A stretch of 64,000 bases of DNA, from assembly GCF_947493595.1 (NCBI RefSeq), contig NZ_CANLRL010000003.1, positions 434,001 to 498,000 on the forward strand. The letters run 5' to 3'. Numbering within the stretch: the stretch's first letter is position 1; each line of letters opens with the position of its first letter. The notes under the pieces are model-generated. The model was given only the letters and a program-made list of their open reading frames with translations, was not told the DNA's origin and ran no database searches. Shown here piece by piece: positions 42,833 to 52,197 of this stretch. A program made the position numbers and the translations under genes. The stretch comes from an uncultured Shimia sp. (GTDB taxonomy: Bacteria > Pseudomonadota > Alphaproteobacteria > Rhodobacterales > Rhodobacteraceae).

Positions 42833-44032
42833 ATCGGCGCTGAGCGCGGTCATCACACCGCGCAGCTCCGCCAGCCCTTTGGTGCGGCCGATCAGCGGGT
42901 AGCCGGGCAGCGTGTCACTGTGCAGGTCATATAAGATGTGCTGGCCATGGTCAGGGCGCATGGGAATTTCCCAATCTGAGCGGCCTTCTGCCTTGCGGCG
43001 GGCCTCTTCTTTGAGCAGGGCGCGGATGGCGATCACCATGTCGGTTTGACCTTCCAGATGCATAGACTCATGGAAGCTGAGTTTATTCCCATCCGAGGGG
43101 CCCTGGCGCAGGGTGTTGCGCAGATGAGTGAAATGGATGCGGGGGCCAAGGCGGGTGATGAAGTCAGTAACGTCGAAGGTCGGGTTTACGCCAAGAGAGC
43201 CGGTACAAAGCGTGGCGCCATTGGCGGGGCTGTCGATGGCAGAAAGGATGGTTTCGTAGTCTTCGGTTGTGGACATGACGCGCGGCAGGCCCAAAAGCGG
43301 GAACGGCGGGTCATCCGGGTGGCAGCACAGGCGCATACCGTGTTCTTCAGCTACGGGCACCACTTCGGACAGAAAGTCGATCAGATTGGCGCGCAGCTGG
43401 GCGGTGTCGATGCTTTTGTACAGGTCCAGTAGGGCAAGGACGTCGTTGAGGGTCCAGCTGTCGTTTGCGCCGGGAAGTCCGGAGACAATGGTGTTGACCA
43501 AGCGCGCTTGTGCGGTGTCATCCATGGCGTTGAACCGGGCGGAGGCCGCTTGGCGGATGGCGGGGCTGTGATCATCTTCAGCTGAGGGGCGGGCCAGCAG
43601 GAAGAGGTCAAACACCGCAAAATCCACCACATCAAAGGCCATAGCGGTGCCGCCGTGGGCCATGCGCGCAGCAAGATTGGTGCGGGTCCAGTCGAGCACT
43701 GGCATGAAGTTGTAACAGACGGTCTGAATGCCGCAGCCCGCAAGATTGTGCAGGCTCTCTTTATAAGCGGCGATATGGGCGGCGTAACCAGCGCCTTTGG
43801 TTTTGATTACTTCGGAGACCGGCAGGCTTTCGACCACATCCCAGTTCAAGCCCGTGGGCTGGGGTGTGGGTTTCGCAATTTCGGCCTGTCGTTGGCGGAT
43901 CTCACTTTTGGTCCAGGGGGTGCCCGGTGGAATGTGATGCAGTGAGGTGACCACGCCTTGAACACCCACCTGTGGCAGGTCGTAGATGTCGATGGGGTCA
44001 GCTGGACCAAACCAGCGCCAAGTTTGCTTCAC
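42827..44032 (-). CDS. uxuA: D-mannonate dehydratase
   Basis: A 401-residue TIM-barrel enzyme that dehydrates D-mannonate to 2-keto-3-deoxygluconate in glucuronate degradation. Metal and substrate residues are visible in LCCHPDDPPFPLLGLPRV, LCTGSLGVN, FTHLRN and MRPDHGQHI (Cys, His and Asp ligands). The start reads MKQTWRWFGPADPI, the family standard. It is convergent with mdeR and overlaps it by 6 bases. With uxaC, 665 bp away in the opposite direction, it makes two steps of the uronate pathway; fructuronate reductase and KDG kinase/aldolase are not in this window. Confidence 0.95.
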   Translation of the reverse strand: MKQTWRWFGPADPIDIYDLPQVGVQGVVTSLHHIPPGTPWTKSEIRQRQAEIAKPTPQPTGLNWDVVESLPVSEVIKTKGAGYAAHIAAYKESLHNLAGCGIQTVCYNFMPVLDWTRTNLAARMAHGGTAMAFDVVDFAVFDLFLLARPSAEDDHSPAIRQAASARFNAMDDTAQARLVNTIVSGLPGANDSWTLNDVLALLDLYKSIDTAQLRANLIDFLSEVVPVAEEHGMRLCCHPDDPPFPLLGLPRVMSTTEDYETILSAIDSPANGATLCTGSLGVNPTFDVTDFITRLGPRIHFTHLRNTLRQGPSDGNKLSFHESMHLEGQTDMVIAIRALLKEEARRKAEGRSDWEIPMRPDHGQHILYDLHSDTLPGYPLIGRTKGLAELRGVMTALSADL

Positions 44033-44697
44033 AAGCGGCTCCTTTGTCAGCTCGCGCAGAGCGCGGCCATCGATGTGGGGTGAGGGTGCAACCTAGAGGC
44101 GGTTCCGGCAAGGAGAAATTTCACGCAATTGCAAATGCTTGTCCTCAAGTGATGCATTATTGTTGCCGCCAGGTCAGCTTCACGAAAGCATAGGCCCGGC
44201 CCGCCGACAATCGGGTGCGCGGCAGGTCCAGTTTAGGGTGGCTGCATGGCGGCTTGAAGGCTTTCGCTGCTGTTGGCGCTGGGAATTTAGGCGGCATTTT
44301 ATCTTTGTTTTCAGGAGTATGGTGGACGTAGCAGTTTTGGGTTTCTGCGCTGGATTTTTGCGGATTAGCAACCTGTGGTTGCGGGGTGGCGACCTGTGCT
44401 TTTGAAGAGTGCGTGTTTTCATGGGTTTGCCAAAGATGTGAGGGGGGTGCGGCTTTTCGACGGATGTCATGCGCACGGAATGGGTGTGTTGTGGTTTGGG
44501 GATTTTGACCCGTTGGCCGCAGCAAGGCGGAAAAGTGATGAAGCGCCAGGCGCGTGCGTTAGCGGAACATCAATCTCTCTGTGTGCCATTGGCGAGGAAT
44601 GACTTGTGGATCTGCCTGAGGCGCGTGACGTGCCTTGTGTGGTCCGCGTGGAGCGCCTGTTGAGGGGGTTCTGCCAGCACAGAGAGACGTTTGACCT
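44033..44697. other. 665-bp uxuA-uxaC intergenic region
   Basis: It lies between divergent uxuA and uxaC. I found no RNA gene and no open frame with convincing coding character. Visible points are the palindrome GCAATTGC at 44125-44132 and a small frame from GTG 44606 that ends at the uxaC ATG (reading ...VVRVERLLRGFCQHRETFDL), which may be a leftover gene end. The promoters of both genes must lie here. Confidence 0.5.
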
Positions 44698-46113
44698 ATG
44701 AGCCAGCCACTGACTTCCCTGACCGGGCACACCACTCCGATCCTGACTCTGCCGGATGCGGCGCAGGATATTTATGACGGTGTGCGGGATATGCCGATTA
44801 TCTCGCCACATGGCCATTGCGATCCAAGTTGGTTTGCCGAGAACAAGCCGTTTAACGATCCGGCGGAGCTGTTGATCATTCCGGATCATTATATTTTCCG
44901 ACTGCTTTATAGCCAGGGCGTGCCTTTGGAGGATCTTGGCATGGGGGTGCCGCCGGAAAAACGCGATGCGCGGGCGATCTTCCGCATCTTTGCCAGTCAT
45001 TGGCACAAGTTCCGTGGCACGCCGAGTGATGCCTGGTTCGCCACCACCATGGCGCGGACCTTTGGTATTACCGCCACGTTGAACAGTGAAAACGCGGATG
45101 TATTTTATGACAAGATTGACGCCGAACTAAAAGCGGCGCGGTTGCGGCCTCAGGCGTTGTTGAATGAGTTCAATATCGAGGTGCTCGCGACAACCGCCAA
45201 TGCTTTGTCCGACCTTGCTCACCACAAGGCGGCGCGAAAACAGAAGTTGAGTGGCAAGATCATCCCGACCTTCCGTCCGGATAGTATTTTGGATCCGAAG
45301 CATCCGAACTTCAAAAAGGACATTGTGAAGCTGGCTGAGGTGACCGGAGAAGATACAGAGAGCTTTACCGGCTATCTGGAAGCGCTGCGCGATCGGCGCG
45401 CCTATTTTATGGCTTATGGGGCCACGGCGACCGATCATGCGGTGGCGGAGTTGATGACCTGTCACCTCACCGAAAAGCGGGCGGCGGCGTTGTATGCCAA
45501 GGCGCGCAGCGGCAAGCTGACGCCCAAAGAGGCCCAGGTGTTCTACGGGCATATGTTGACCGAGATGGCACAGATGTCGGCCGAGGATGGGTTGGTAATG
45601 CAAATCCATGCGGGCAGCAAACGCAACACCAACAAGGCACTATACGACAAGTTTGGCGCGCATATGGGAGCGGATATGCCGGTGCGCGTGGATTGGGTTG
45701 AAGGCATGGATGCGCTGCTCAATCGCGTAGGGAATGAGCGGGACATGAACATCTTGCTGTTTACCTTGGATGAGAGCGCCTATGCGCGTGAGCTGGCGCC
45801 AATGGCTGGCCATTGGCCAGCCCTGCGGCTGGGGCCTCCGTGGTGGTTCCATGACAGTGCCAATGGCATTGCGCGCTACCTGGATCAGGTGGTGGAGACT
45901 GCGGGCTATTGGAATCTGGCGGGGTTCAATGATGACACGCAGGCGTTGATGTCGATCCCGGCGCGGCACGACATGTGGCGACGTGGGGTCAGTCTGCATC
46001 TGGCCGCCCAGCGGGGGCGTGGCATTCTGGGGCGCAGTGACGTGGACGAGCTTGCCTGCCTGTTGTGTCGTGATCTCGCGATTGATGCCTATAAGTTGGG
46101 AAAAGTTGTTTAG
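44698..46113 (+). CDS. uxaC: Glucuronate (uronate) isomerase
   Basis: A 471-residue metal-dependent isomerase of the amidohydrolase superfamily that converts glucuronate to fructuronate. The metal motif HGHCDP is at 38-43, preceded by MPIISP; further features are the LFTLDES and GPPWWFHDS segments, the latter with the barrel tryptophans of the family. The start ATG 44698 has AGAGAG upstream. It is followed by a strong terminator, so it is transcribed alone or from the long upstream region shared with uxuA. Confidence 0.95.
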   Translation: MSQPLTSLTGHTTPILTLPDAAQDIYDGVRDMPIISPHGHCDPSWFAENKPFNDPAELLIIPDHYIFRLLYSQGVPLEDLGMGVPPEKRDARAIFRIFASHWHKFRGTPSDAWFATTMARTFGITATLNSENADVFYDKIDAELKAARLRPQALLNEFNIEVLATTANALSDLAHHKAARKQKLSGKIIPTFRPDSILDPKHPNFKKDIVKLAEVTGEDTESFTGYLEALRDRRAYFMAYGATATDHAVAELMTCHLTEKRAAALYAKARSGKLTPKEAQVFYGHMLTEMAQMSAEDGLVMQIHAGSKRNTNKALYDKFGAHMGADMPVRVDWVEGMDALLNRVGNERDMNILLFTLDESAYARELAPMAGHWPALRLGPPWWFHDSANGIARYLDQVVETAGYWNLAGFNDDTQALMSIPARHDMWRRGVSLHLAAQRGRGILGRSDVDELACLLCRDLAIDAYKLGKVV

Positions 46114-46157
46114 CGCGGCGATTTGATCGAAAAACAATACCAATTTTCGCGATGCAC

Positions 46158-46191
46158 AAGCCCCGTAACCGGTTCGGTTGCGGGGCTTTTT
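46158..46191 (+). terminator. Intrinsic terminator after uxaC
   Basis: Stem AAGCCCCGTAACC / GGTTGCGGGGCTT (one wobble), loop GGTTC, then TTTTT. It is 45 bases after the stop codon. Confidence 0.92.
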
Positions 46192-46916
46192 GCCGGGCTG
46201 GCGATGAAAAATTATGGCAAGATTGCCTCTATCTCAGCTTCGAACTCGGGAATTGTCGCTTTTTTTACGACTTTGAAACATGTGCGTGAGGATGGCGGCG
46301 GAAAGTTGCCGGTTTGCCATACCACATGTGTCGGCGTCGAAAATGACAAATAATTAGAAGGAAATACGAGAGCTTAGCCAGGTTTTGTCCTGGCACGATT
46401 TGCTGAAGCGTTTTGTTGTCCGGAAGGCATTTTGGGGTGACTGTATCCGCCTGGGGAGCGAGATTCATCGACAAAAATGCGAGCAAATACGCGGCCAAAA
46501 GGGAGGCGTATTTGGGGGGTAAAGCCAATGGCTTTGCTTTTATTTTATTGACTTTCCCTTTGTTTTTAGGCTTTTACTTGCGCAACGCCTGGGGGCGTGA
46601 AAATTAATTTTTGGGCTAATCGTCATCATGTTTACTCTCGTTTGCGCTCAGCAGGAGCTCGGCAGCAAAGTTCAGTTTTTTAACTGGCCCAAGGTTTCAT
46701 AGGGCGTCCGCAATTGAAATTGGCGTGACGGCGTTAGAAGATCGGTAACCACTTTCGTAAATATAGTTCCCTCAAGAGCGCCCAGAACGGGTGCTGTCCT
46801 TGGCATTGTTGCAGAGCGTGTCTCGGGAAACGGTGGAATGCCCCTGTATTCGGGGAAACTCCATCTGTATTAAGAGCGGAAGCTTTGGTGCGAATAACAG
46901 GAAGTTGAAGACCAGA
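46192..46916. other. Long intergenic region before the capsule locus, lower G+C
   Basis: About 725 bases without a convincing gene. Base composition is visibly more A+T-rich (46320-46620) than the surroundings. Small frames here (46413-46607 plus, 46265-46528 minus) lack ribosome sites or family features. No JUMPstart/ops element (GGCGGTAG) was found. It probably holds the capsule operon promoter and a long 5' leader. Confidence 0.5.
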
Positions 46917-48065
46917 ATGGTTTTGAAGGCGAAGCTAGAAAAAATGCGGTGGGGTCGGGCGATTGTCGCGGCCGTTGCTGTTTTGGCTATTGCAGGCTGT
47001 TCTACCTTGCCGGGCCAAGGCACCAGCAAGGCGATGATCACCATGACAGACGAGGTGGCGAACAACGAAAACGTCACCCGTAACTTTGCGCTTGTGCCAG
47101 TCACGCCGGCCGTGATCGGCAAGATCGGCGCGCCGATGAAGGCGGGATTTGCAGGAAGCCTCAGCTCACGCAGCACGTCCAGCGCTGGGACAAAAATTCG
47201 CGTGGGTGACCGGCTGACGGTGCGGATATGGGAAAGCTCTCCAGAAGGGTTGTTCTCCACTGTCGAGCAGAAGTCGTCTGCGATCCCGGTGATCGTGAGC
47301 AATGATGGCAACATCAATATCCCCTATGTTGGCAACTTACCGGTGGCGGGGCTGACGGTGGATCAGGTGCGTACGCATGTTGCGGATGGTTTGCGTGGCA
47401 AGGCGGTCGATCCAGAGGTTTCGGTCATTCTGGAAAAAGGCGGCGCGCAAAGCGTGACGGTGGTGGGCGATGCGCGCTCCCCGGGACGCTTTGACATTCC
47501 TGCCAGCGGCCTGCGTCTTTTGGATGCTGTGGCCATGGCCAGCGGCGCGACAAAGCCGACCCATGATATGGAAGTGAGCCTTGTGCGCGGCAGTTCCGTA
47601 GCCCGTGCGCGTTTGGACGAGGTGATCTCTACAGCCAGCGCCAATGTGTGGTTGCAACCGCGTGACACAGTGCAGTTGTTGCACAAACCTCGGACGTTCT
47701 CGGCATTTGGTGCGGTGTCAAAACCGTCGCAATACCCGTTCGGGACCGAAGCGGTCACGTTGGCGGAAGCGATCAGCAAGGTGGGTGGTCTGGATGACAA
47801 AACCGCCGATGACAGCGGCGTGTTTCTGTTCCGGTTTGAAAACCAGGCACGGGTTCAGAGCACGGGTGTGACGCTGCCAGACCGTGCGTTCACTGATGGC
47901 ATTCCGACAATCTATTGGGTCGATCTGAACTCCCCGGAGGCGATCTTCATGACCCAAGCGTTTAACATGCGAGATAAGGACGTGCTGTTTGTCGCAAACG
48001 CACCGTCCACCGATCTTGCCAAATTTGTTGCCATTGTCGCGGCAACACTAGCGATAGCGAGCTGA
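46917..48065 (+). CDS. Polysaccharide export lipoprotein (Wza/KpsD-like outer-membrane exporter)
   Basis: A 382-residue lipoprotein. The signal peptide ends in the lipobox IAGC (AVAVLAIAGCSTLPG), so Cys would be lipidated. The first polysaccharide-export domain follows (KIRVGDRLTVRIWESSP, ...DGNINIPYVGNLPVAGLTVDQV), then SLBB-like repeats (SVTVVGDARSPGRFDIP; TFSAFGAVSKPSQYPF) that line the channel. The last 20 residues are hydrophobic. Start ATG 46917 or ATG 46944 are both possible; the signal peptide is intact in each. It begins the capsule operon; KpsE, KpsM and KpsT homologues follow. Confidence 0.9.
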   Translation: MVLKAKLEKMRWGRAIVAAVAVLAIAGCSTLPGQGTSKAMITMTDEVANNENVTRNFALVPVTPAVIGKIGAPMKAGFAGSLSSRSTSSAGTKIRVGDRLTVRIWESSPEGLFSTVEQKSSAIPVIVSNDGNINIPYVGNLPVAGLTVDQVRTHVADGLRGKAVDPEVSVILEKGGAQSVTVVGDARSPGRFDIPASGLRLLDAVAMASGATKPTHDMEVSLVRGSSVARARLDEVISTASANVWLQPRDTVQLLHKPRTFSAFGAVSKPSQYPFGTEAVTLAEAISKVGGLDDKTADDSGVFLFRFENQARVQSTGVTLPDRAFTDGIPTIYWVDLNSPEAIFMTQAFNMRDKDVLFVANAPSTDLAKFVAIVAATLAIAS

Positions 48066-48069
48066 TCGA

Positions 48070-48813
48070 ATGAGTTTACATAGACTAACCCGCCCCCATC
48101 CCGAACCGCAGGTGTCTTTCCTGTTGTTGTCCGGTGGTATCGGGTCGCGTTCAAACCACCACGAGCCAAAGCAGTTTTATAAGCTGGCGGGCCACCCGAT
48201 GATTGCGCACTCGATCATCGCTGCGGTGCGCACGCCCAATGTTGCCGAGATTGTGGTGAATGCGCCGGAAGGGTTTGAGGAACGGACCCGTGAAATCATG
48301 GAAGCCTATTGCGCGGGCTTGCCTTACAAGATTGTTCCCGCTGGCGCGACGCGTCAGGAAAGCTGTGAGGCTTTGGTGGCTGCGGCAGAGAAAGACGTGG
48401 TTGTCCTGCATGAGGCGGCCCGCCCCTTCATCAGCGTAGATATGCTGGCCGATCTCATTGAGAACGACGCGGAAAACGCCGGCTACTGTTTTGCGATTTC
48501 TTTCTCGATGTGCCGCATCGACACCGAGACCCGGATGATCAAGCGTGGCGTGTCGCGGGAAAAAGTTTTCGACATTCAGCTGCCACAGAAATTTGCGCGG
48601 GCGACACTGCTTGCCGCGCATGAGAAGGCCCGAAAGAAGGGCAAGAACTACAATGAAGATTCGGTGATGGTGGTCAAAATGACCAAGCAGCCGGTTCTCT
48701 CTCTGGAGGGTTCCAGCCGCAACCGGAAAGTAACAACCCCTGAAGATTTCATTATCGCAGAAGGCATGATGAAGGATTTCCATAGCAAAGGAAAAGTGAC
48801 TCCCCATGACTAA
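48070..48813 (+). CDS. IspD-like cytidylyltransferase, probable D-ribitol-5-phosphate cytidylyltransferase
   Basis: A 247-residue nucleotidyltransferase. The IspD/TarI fold shows LLLSGGIGSRSNHHEPKQF (CTP-binding Gly-rich loop and Lys) and VLHEAARPFIS, with the Thr-Arg pair in AGATRQES. In TarI and the H. influenzae Bcs1 protein this domain makes CDP-ribitol. It overlaps the following SDR gene by 8 bases; in Bcs1 the same two domains are fused. That pairing, inside a capsule locus, makes CDP-ribitol (or a related CDP-polyol) more likely than the isoprenoid role. The genuine ispD would be elsewhere. GSRSNHHEPKQ departs from the usual GxR-x6-K-Q only in loop residues. Confidence 0.82.
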   Translation: MSLHRLTRPHPEPQVSFLLLSGGIGSRSNHHEPKQFYKLAGHPMIAHSIIAAVRTPNVAEIVVNAPEGFEERTREIMEAYCAGLPYKIVPAGATRQESCEALVAAAEKDVVVLHEAARPFISVDMLADLIENDAENAGYCFAISFSMCRIDTETRMIKRGVSREKVFDIQLPQKFARATLLAAHEKARKKGKNYNEDSVMVVKMTKQPVLSLEGSSRNRKVTTPEDFIIAEGMMKDFHSKGKVTPHD

Positions 48814-49510
48814 AACTGTTTTAATTAGCGGTGCCTCCAAAGGCATCGGCCTTGCGACGGCCCGCCGTTTCGCGCGCGGTATGGATGATGTGAACTGCAT
48901 CGTCATGGTGGCGCGGAAATCTGATGCGTTTGACAGCGCGGTGGCCGAAGTGCGTGCCATTTCCGGCAACCGCCAGATTTTTCAGGTCGAAGCGGATCTG
49001 TCTGACCCTGAAGCGGTCAAAGACGTGTTTGACCGTCTGGACGCGGAAAACGTGGCGGTGAACTATATCGTCAACAACGCTGGCTTCACCAAGCCTGCAT
49101 CGATCAACGAAACCAACATGGCTGACTTTGAGCTGACCATGCGGGTGAATGTCTATGCACCGTTCCGCTTTGTGCAGGAAGCGCTGCTGCGCAACCACCC
49201 TCTGGAGAAGATCATCAACATCGCGTCCACCGCAGGCATCAACGGTCGTTCCGGTTGGCTGTCGTATTCGACATCCAAAGCGGCTGTGATCAACATGTCT
49301 GAAGTGATGCGCGACGAGCTGGCGCCCTATGGTGTGGACGTTGTCTGCCTGTCGCCCGGCCGCTGTGCTACCGATTTGCGTAAAACCCTTGCGCCTGATG
49401 AAGATCCGACAACAATCATGCAACCGGAGCAGGTTGCGGATGTGATCGCCATGATGTCTTCGCCAACCGGCAAAATGCTGTTGAGCGAAAACCTGGTGGT
49501 GCGCACCTAA
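48806..49510 (+). CDS. SDR reductase, probable ribulose-5-phosphate reductase for CDP-ribitol synthesis
   Basis: A 234-residue short-chain dehydrogenase with the cofactor motif SGASKGIGLATA, NNAG and the catalytic YSTSKAA. Placed directly after the IspD-like gene with an 8-base overlap, it matches the second half of Bcs1-type CDP-ribitol synthases, where the SDR reduces D-ribulose 5-phosphate to ribitol 5-phosphate. The Gram-positive counterpart TarJ is a zinc MDR enzyme, not an SDR. The assignment is by context; a fatty-acyl or sugar substrate is less likely. Confidence 0.78.
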   Translation: MTKTVLISGASKGIGLATARRFARGMDDVNCIVMVARKSDAFDSAVAEVRAISGNRQIFQVEADLSDPEAVKDVFDRLDAENVAVNYIVNNAGFTKPASINETNMADFELTMRVNVYAPFRFVQEALLRNHPLEKIINIASTAGINGRSGWLSYSTSKAAVINMSEVMRDELAPYGVDVVCLSPGRCATDLRKTLAPDEDPTTIMQPEQVADVIAMMSSPTGKMLLSENLVVRT

Positions 49511-49514
49511 ACCG

Positions 49515-50813
49515 ATGTTGGAAGTGCGGGACACGAGTAGTTTGGTGACGAGAAAAGAGCCTACCGGCGATCAACTTGATGATCGCACCGAGGCTGCGCC
49601 TCAGGATCACAGTGCGCGCGTCGCGCTGCGGGATGTGGCGGCTGTGCCGGATCAGGCTGTCTATCTGGACAGCCCGGTGCTTTCTGCTGTCAACCAGATC
49701 CGTCCCTTTTTTGAAAGCGGTGCTTACGGTAAGTCCGACACGCCGCTTTTGCTGCGCCATCGCGCTCTGATCCGGATGCAACGGCTGTTCAGCCGTCTGC
49801 CATCCGATCTGGATGTGCGGCCAGTCAAAGGGGCAAATGGAGCACGATTCCCACTGCGTCCGGGTGGGGTCCTGTTTTACCCGTTCAACTCGCAATCCAA
49901 CTTGCAAACAGTGGCCAACCGGTCGTTCCGACACGTTCTTACGCTTCATGGGGAGAGCAATAAGGGCGCGTCGGTACGACCGGCGTCACGCATGTATGAC
50001 TATGTATCCATCGCCGGTCCGCTGGCGCGGGATCGTTATCTCGATGCGGGAATTTTTACCGCGGCTGATGTGGATCAGGGCCGTCTGGTGATGATGGGCG
50101 ACACGTTTGTGCAATCCATGCCCTGGATCAAACCGGCGCGGATCACAGACACCGCGCCCGTGATTTTTTACTCGCCGACCTGGGAAGGCTACGGCAGCGA
50201 AATGGACAATTACAGTTCGGTCTCCGGCCTGCGTGGGTTTATGGCCGTCCTGAAAGCGGCGCGGGCGTTGGACCTGCACCGCGTTGTGGTCAAGCCACAT
50301 CCTTATTTGGGCATGTTGCGCCCGGCGATGGTTCGGGAATTCATTTCTGGCATCCGCCTGCTGCGCCGCTCTGGATTACAAGTTTCGGTGGCTTTGCGCC
50401 ACGCTAGTTTGCAACTGCGTTTTGGCTGTCACACACAGTTGAGCCGTCTCACCACCATTGAGGAGGACGACAGTTCGCCGGTGGCGGTGGCGCTGGCGCT
50501 GTGTGATATTTCCGGCATGGAGGCCATCTTCCTTAAACAGCGTATCCGCCATATGGTGTTGGCGCGGGAAAGTGATGTGCCAAGAGGGCTTGAAACAATC
50601 TATGACCACAAGTCGATCATGTCACACCAGGATCCGGAAACAGCGGTGATGGATTACCTCAATGGCGCCGACGACACAGATGCAGCCCACCGAAAAATGG
50701 TGTTTGGTTGGCAAAATCCAGAGTTGGAGGGGATGTCGGCCAGTTCCGCACGTCGCTGGATTATTGAGTATGTGCGCCGGGATCCGTTCTGGTCTCAGAC
50801 AAAATCAGTGTGA
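49515..50813 (+). CDS. TagF-like polyol-phosphate transferase (Glyphos_transf family) for capsule polymer
   Basis: A 432-residue GT-B-like protein. Residues 130-390 follow CDP-glycerol/CDP-ribitol phosphotransferases: LTLHGESNKGAS, YDYVSIAGPLARDRYLDAG, VMMGDT, IFYSPTWEGYGSEM, VVKPHPYLG and CDISGMEAIFLKQ. The histidines in LHGE and KPHP correspond to the catalytic pair of TagF. An N-terminal 110-residue part is of unknown role. With CDP-ribitol genes just upstream it probably builds or extends a ribitol- or glycerol-phosphate chain. It is the only transferase in the locus, which suggests a simple repeat or extra enzymes elsewhere. A 180-bp gap separates it from kpsE. Confidence 0.8.
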   Translation: MLEVRDTSSLVTRKEPTGDQLDDRTEAAPQDHSARVALRDVAAVPDQAVYLDSPVLSAVNQIRPFFESGAYGKSDTPLLLRHRALIRMQRLFSRLPSDLDVRPVKGANGARFPLRPGGVLFYPFNSQSNLQTVANRSFRHVLTLHGESNKGASVRPASRMYDYVSIAGPLARDRYLDAGIFTAADVDQGRLVMMGDTFVQSMPWIKPARITDTAPVIFYSPTWEGYGSEMDNYSSVSGLRGFMAVLKAARALDLHRVVVKPHPYLGMLRPAMVREFISGIRLLRRSGLQVSVALRHASLQLRFGCHTQLSRLTTIEEDDSSPVAVALALCDISGMEAIFLKQRIRHMVLARESDVPRGLETIYDHKSIMSHQDPETAVMDYLNGADDTDAAHRKMVFGWQNPELEGMSASSARRWIIEYVRRDPFWSQTKSV

Positions 50814-50993
50814 GCGACACCCGGCCCTTCAAGCGGTAGATTGTCTCGAATGTTTGGTTAACTTGATAGGGCCGTTTCTCACATTATCTCAAACAAGGCG
50901 TGACATAACCGTTGCGCGTGCACCTTGCCACTCAACAGTGGTATGATGTGAAAGATAAAAAGCCGGTGCCAAAAGGCGCTTGAAAGGTAAGTC

Positions 50994-52187
50994 ATGGCAG
51001 AAGTCAAAGCGTTAAAGGCGGTCGAAGAGGCAGACGGTCCAAGCGGTGTGATGCAGGCACCGCCGAAGTCTTCGCCGTTGAAGAACAAACGGTGGGGATT
51101 GATCCTGTCATTCCTGTTTTTGTTTGTGACCCCTGTTGCGCTCGGCGGGGCCTACTTTGGCGCAATCGCTTCTGACCGTTATGCGGCTGGGGCCAATTTT
51201 GTAATCCGCGGCCTGGAGGGCGGTGGCGCGCCGGACTTTGTGACGTCGTTTACCGGACTTTCCCCAAGTGGCAGCACCACCTCTGACAGCTATGTTGTGC
51301 GCAATTTCCTGGAGAGCGCAGATCTGCTGCGCCAGTTGGATGCAGACCTCGATCTGCGTGGACACTATTCACAAGAATTCATTGATCCCATTGCGCGTTT
51401 CAATCCCGAGGGCACGTTTGAAGAGTTGGTGGACTATTGGCAGTGGCGGATCAATACGACCTACGACAGCACCACTGGCATTGTGACCTTTGAGGTTCAG
51501 GCCTTTGATGCCGTGATGGCAGAACGACTGGCGCAGCGGGCCTTGGCGGCTGCGGACCGGTTGGTCAATGAACTGTCAGAAACGGCACGTCGCGACTCGG
51601 TGCAATTTGCGGCGAGAGAAGTTGAGCGTGCGGAAGAACGTGTACGCAATGTGCGGCTGCAATTGGTGGATTTCCGCGCCGAACGTGGTGCCGTGGACCC
51701 GATGGTCAACGCGCAGCTGGATGCGGAGCTGATGGCGTCGCTGGAAACCAAACTTGTCGACATTCAGGCGCGGATCAATGCTTTGTCGGGCTCTGTAGAC
51801 GCCGACTCGCCCATGTTGATGCAACTCAATCGTCAGGCCTCTGCGCTGGAAGAACAAATTCGCCAACGTCGGGCTTTGATCGGGCATGCTGGCGGGCCGG
51901 ACAGTCTTGAAAACACAGCGGAAGCATTGGCCGCTTATGAGGGCCTTTTGATCGAGCAGAACTTTGCGCAACAGAGTTATGCATCCGCCATGGTATCGCT
52001 GGAGACCGCACGCATAGATGCGGACCGGCAACAACGCTATCTTGGCGTTTTTGCCCGCCCCTTTGTGCCCAACGAGCCGGCATACCCTGTGCGTGTGCGC
52101 GATTTTTTCCTGGTGGTGATTGCAGCCTTTGCCCTTTGGGCGATTTCCACGCTGATCGCCTATACGATCCGGGATCACATGCGCTGA
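50994..52187 (+). CDS. kpsE: Capsule export inner-membrane/periplasmic adaptor (PCP-3, KpsE-like)
   Basis: A 397-residue protein with two membrane helices, near 35-57 (LILSFLFLFVTPVALGG) and 368-390 (FFLVVIAAFALWAISTL), and a long periplasmic coiled-coil part (EVERAEERVRNVRLQLVDFRAE in parts; ALEEQIRQRRALIG). The PNEPAYPVRVRDF motif before the second helix is typical of the family. KpsE-like proteins link the KpsMT transporter to the outer-membrane channel. kpsM and kpsT follow within 13 bases. Confidence 0.93.
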   Translation: MAEVKALKAVEEADGPSGVMQAPPKSSPLKNKRWGLILSFLFLFVTPVALGGAYFGAIASDRYAAGANFVIRGLEGGGAPDFVTSFTGLSPSGSTTSDSYVVRNFLESADLLRQLDADLDLRGHYSQEFIDPIARFNPEGTFEELVDYWQWRINTTYDSTTGIVTFEVQAFDAVMAERLAQRALAAADRLVNELSETARRDSVQFAAREVERAEERVRNVRLQLVDFRAERGAVDPMVNAQLDAELMASLETKLVDIQARINALSGSVDADSPMLMQLNRQASALEEQIRQRRALIGHAGGPDSLENTAEALAAYEGLLIEQNFAQQSYASAMVSLETARIDADRQQRYLGVFARPFVPNEPAYPVRVRDFFLVVIAAFALWAISTLIAYTIRDHMR

Positions 52188-52197
52188 GGTCTGGCTG

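Noticed and set aside
44139-44525. Small frames in the uxuA-uxaC intergenic region
   Set aside because: No ribosome sites and irregular composition; they conflict with each other in direction.
46265-46607. Small frames on both strands before the capsule locus
   Set aside because: They overlap each other, lack ribosome sites and show no family features.
48070-48813. Housekeeping ispD of the MEP isoprenoid pathway
   Set aside because: ispD normally neighbours ispF or dusB-type genes; here the gene overlaps an SDR inside a capsule export operon, which fits the CDP-ribitol role better.
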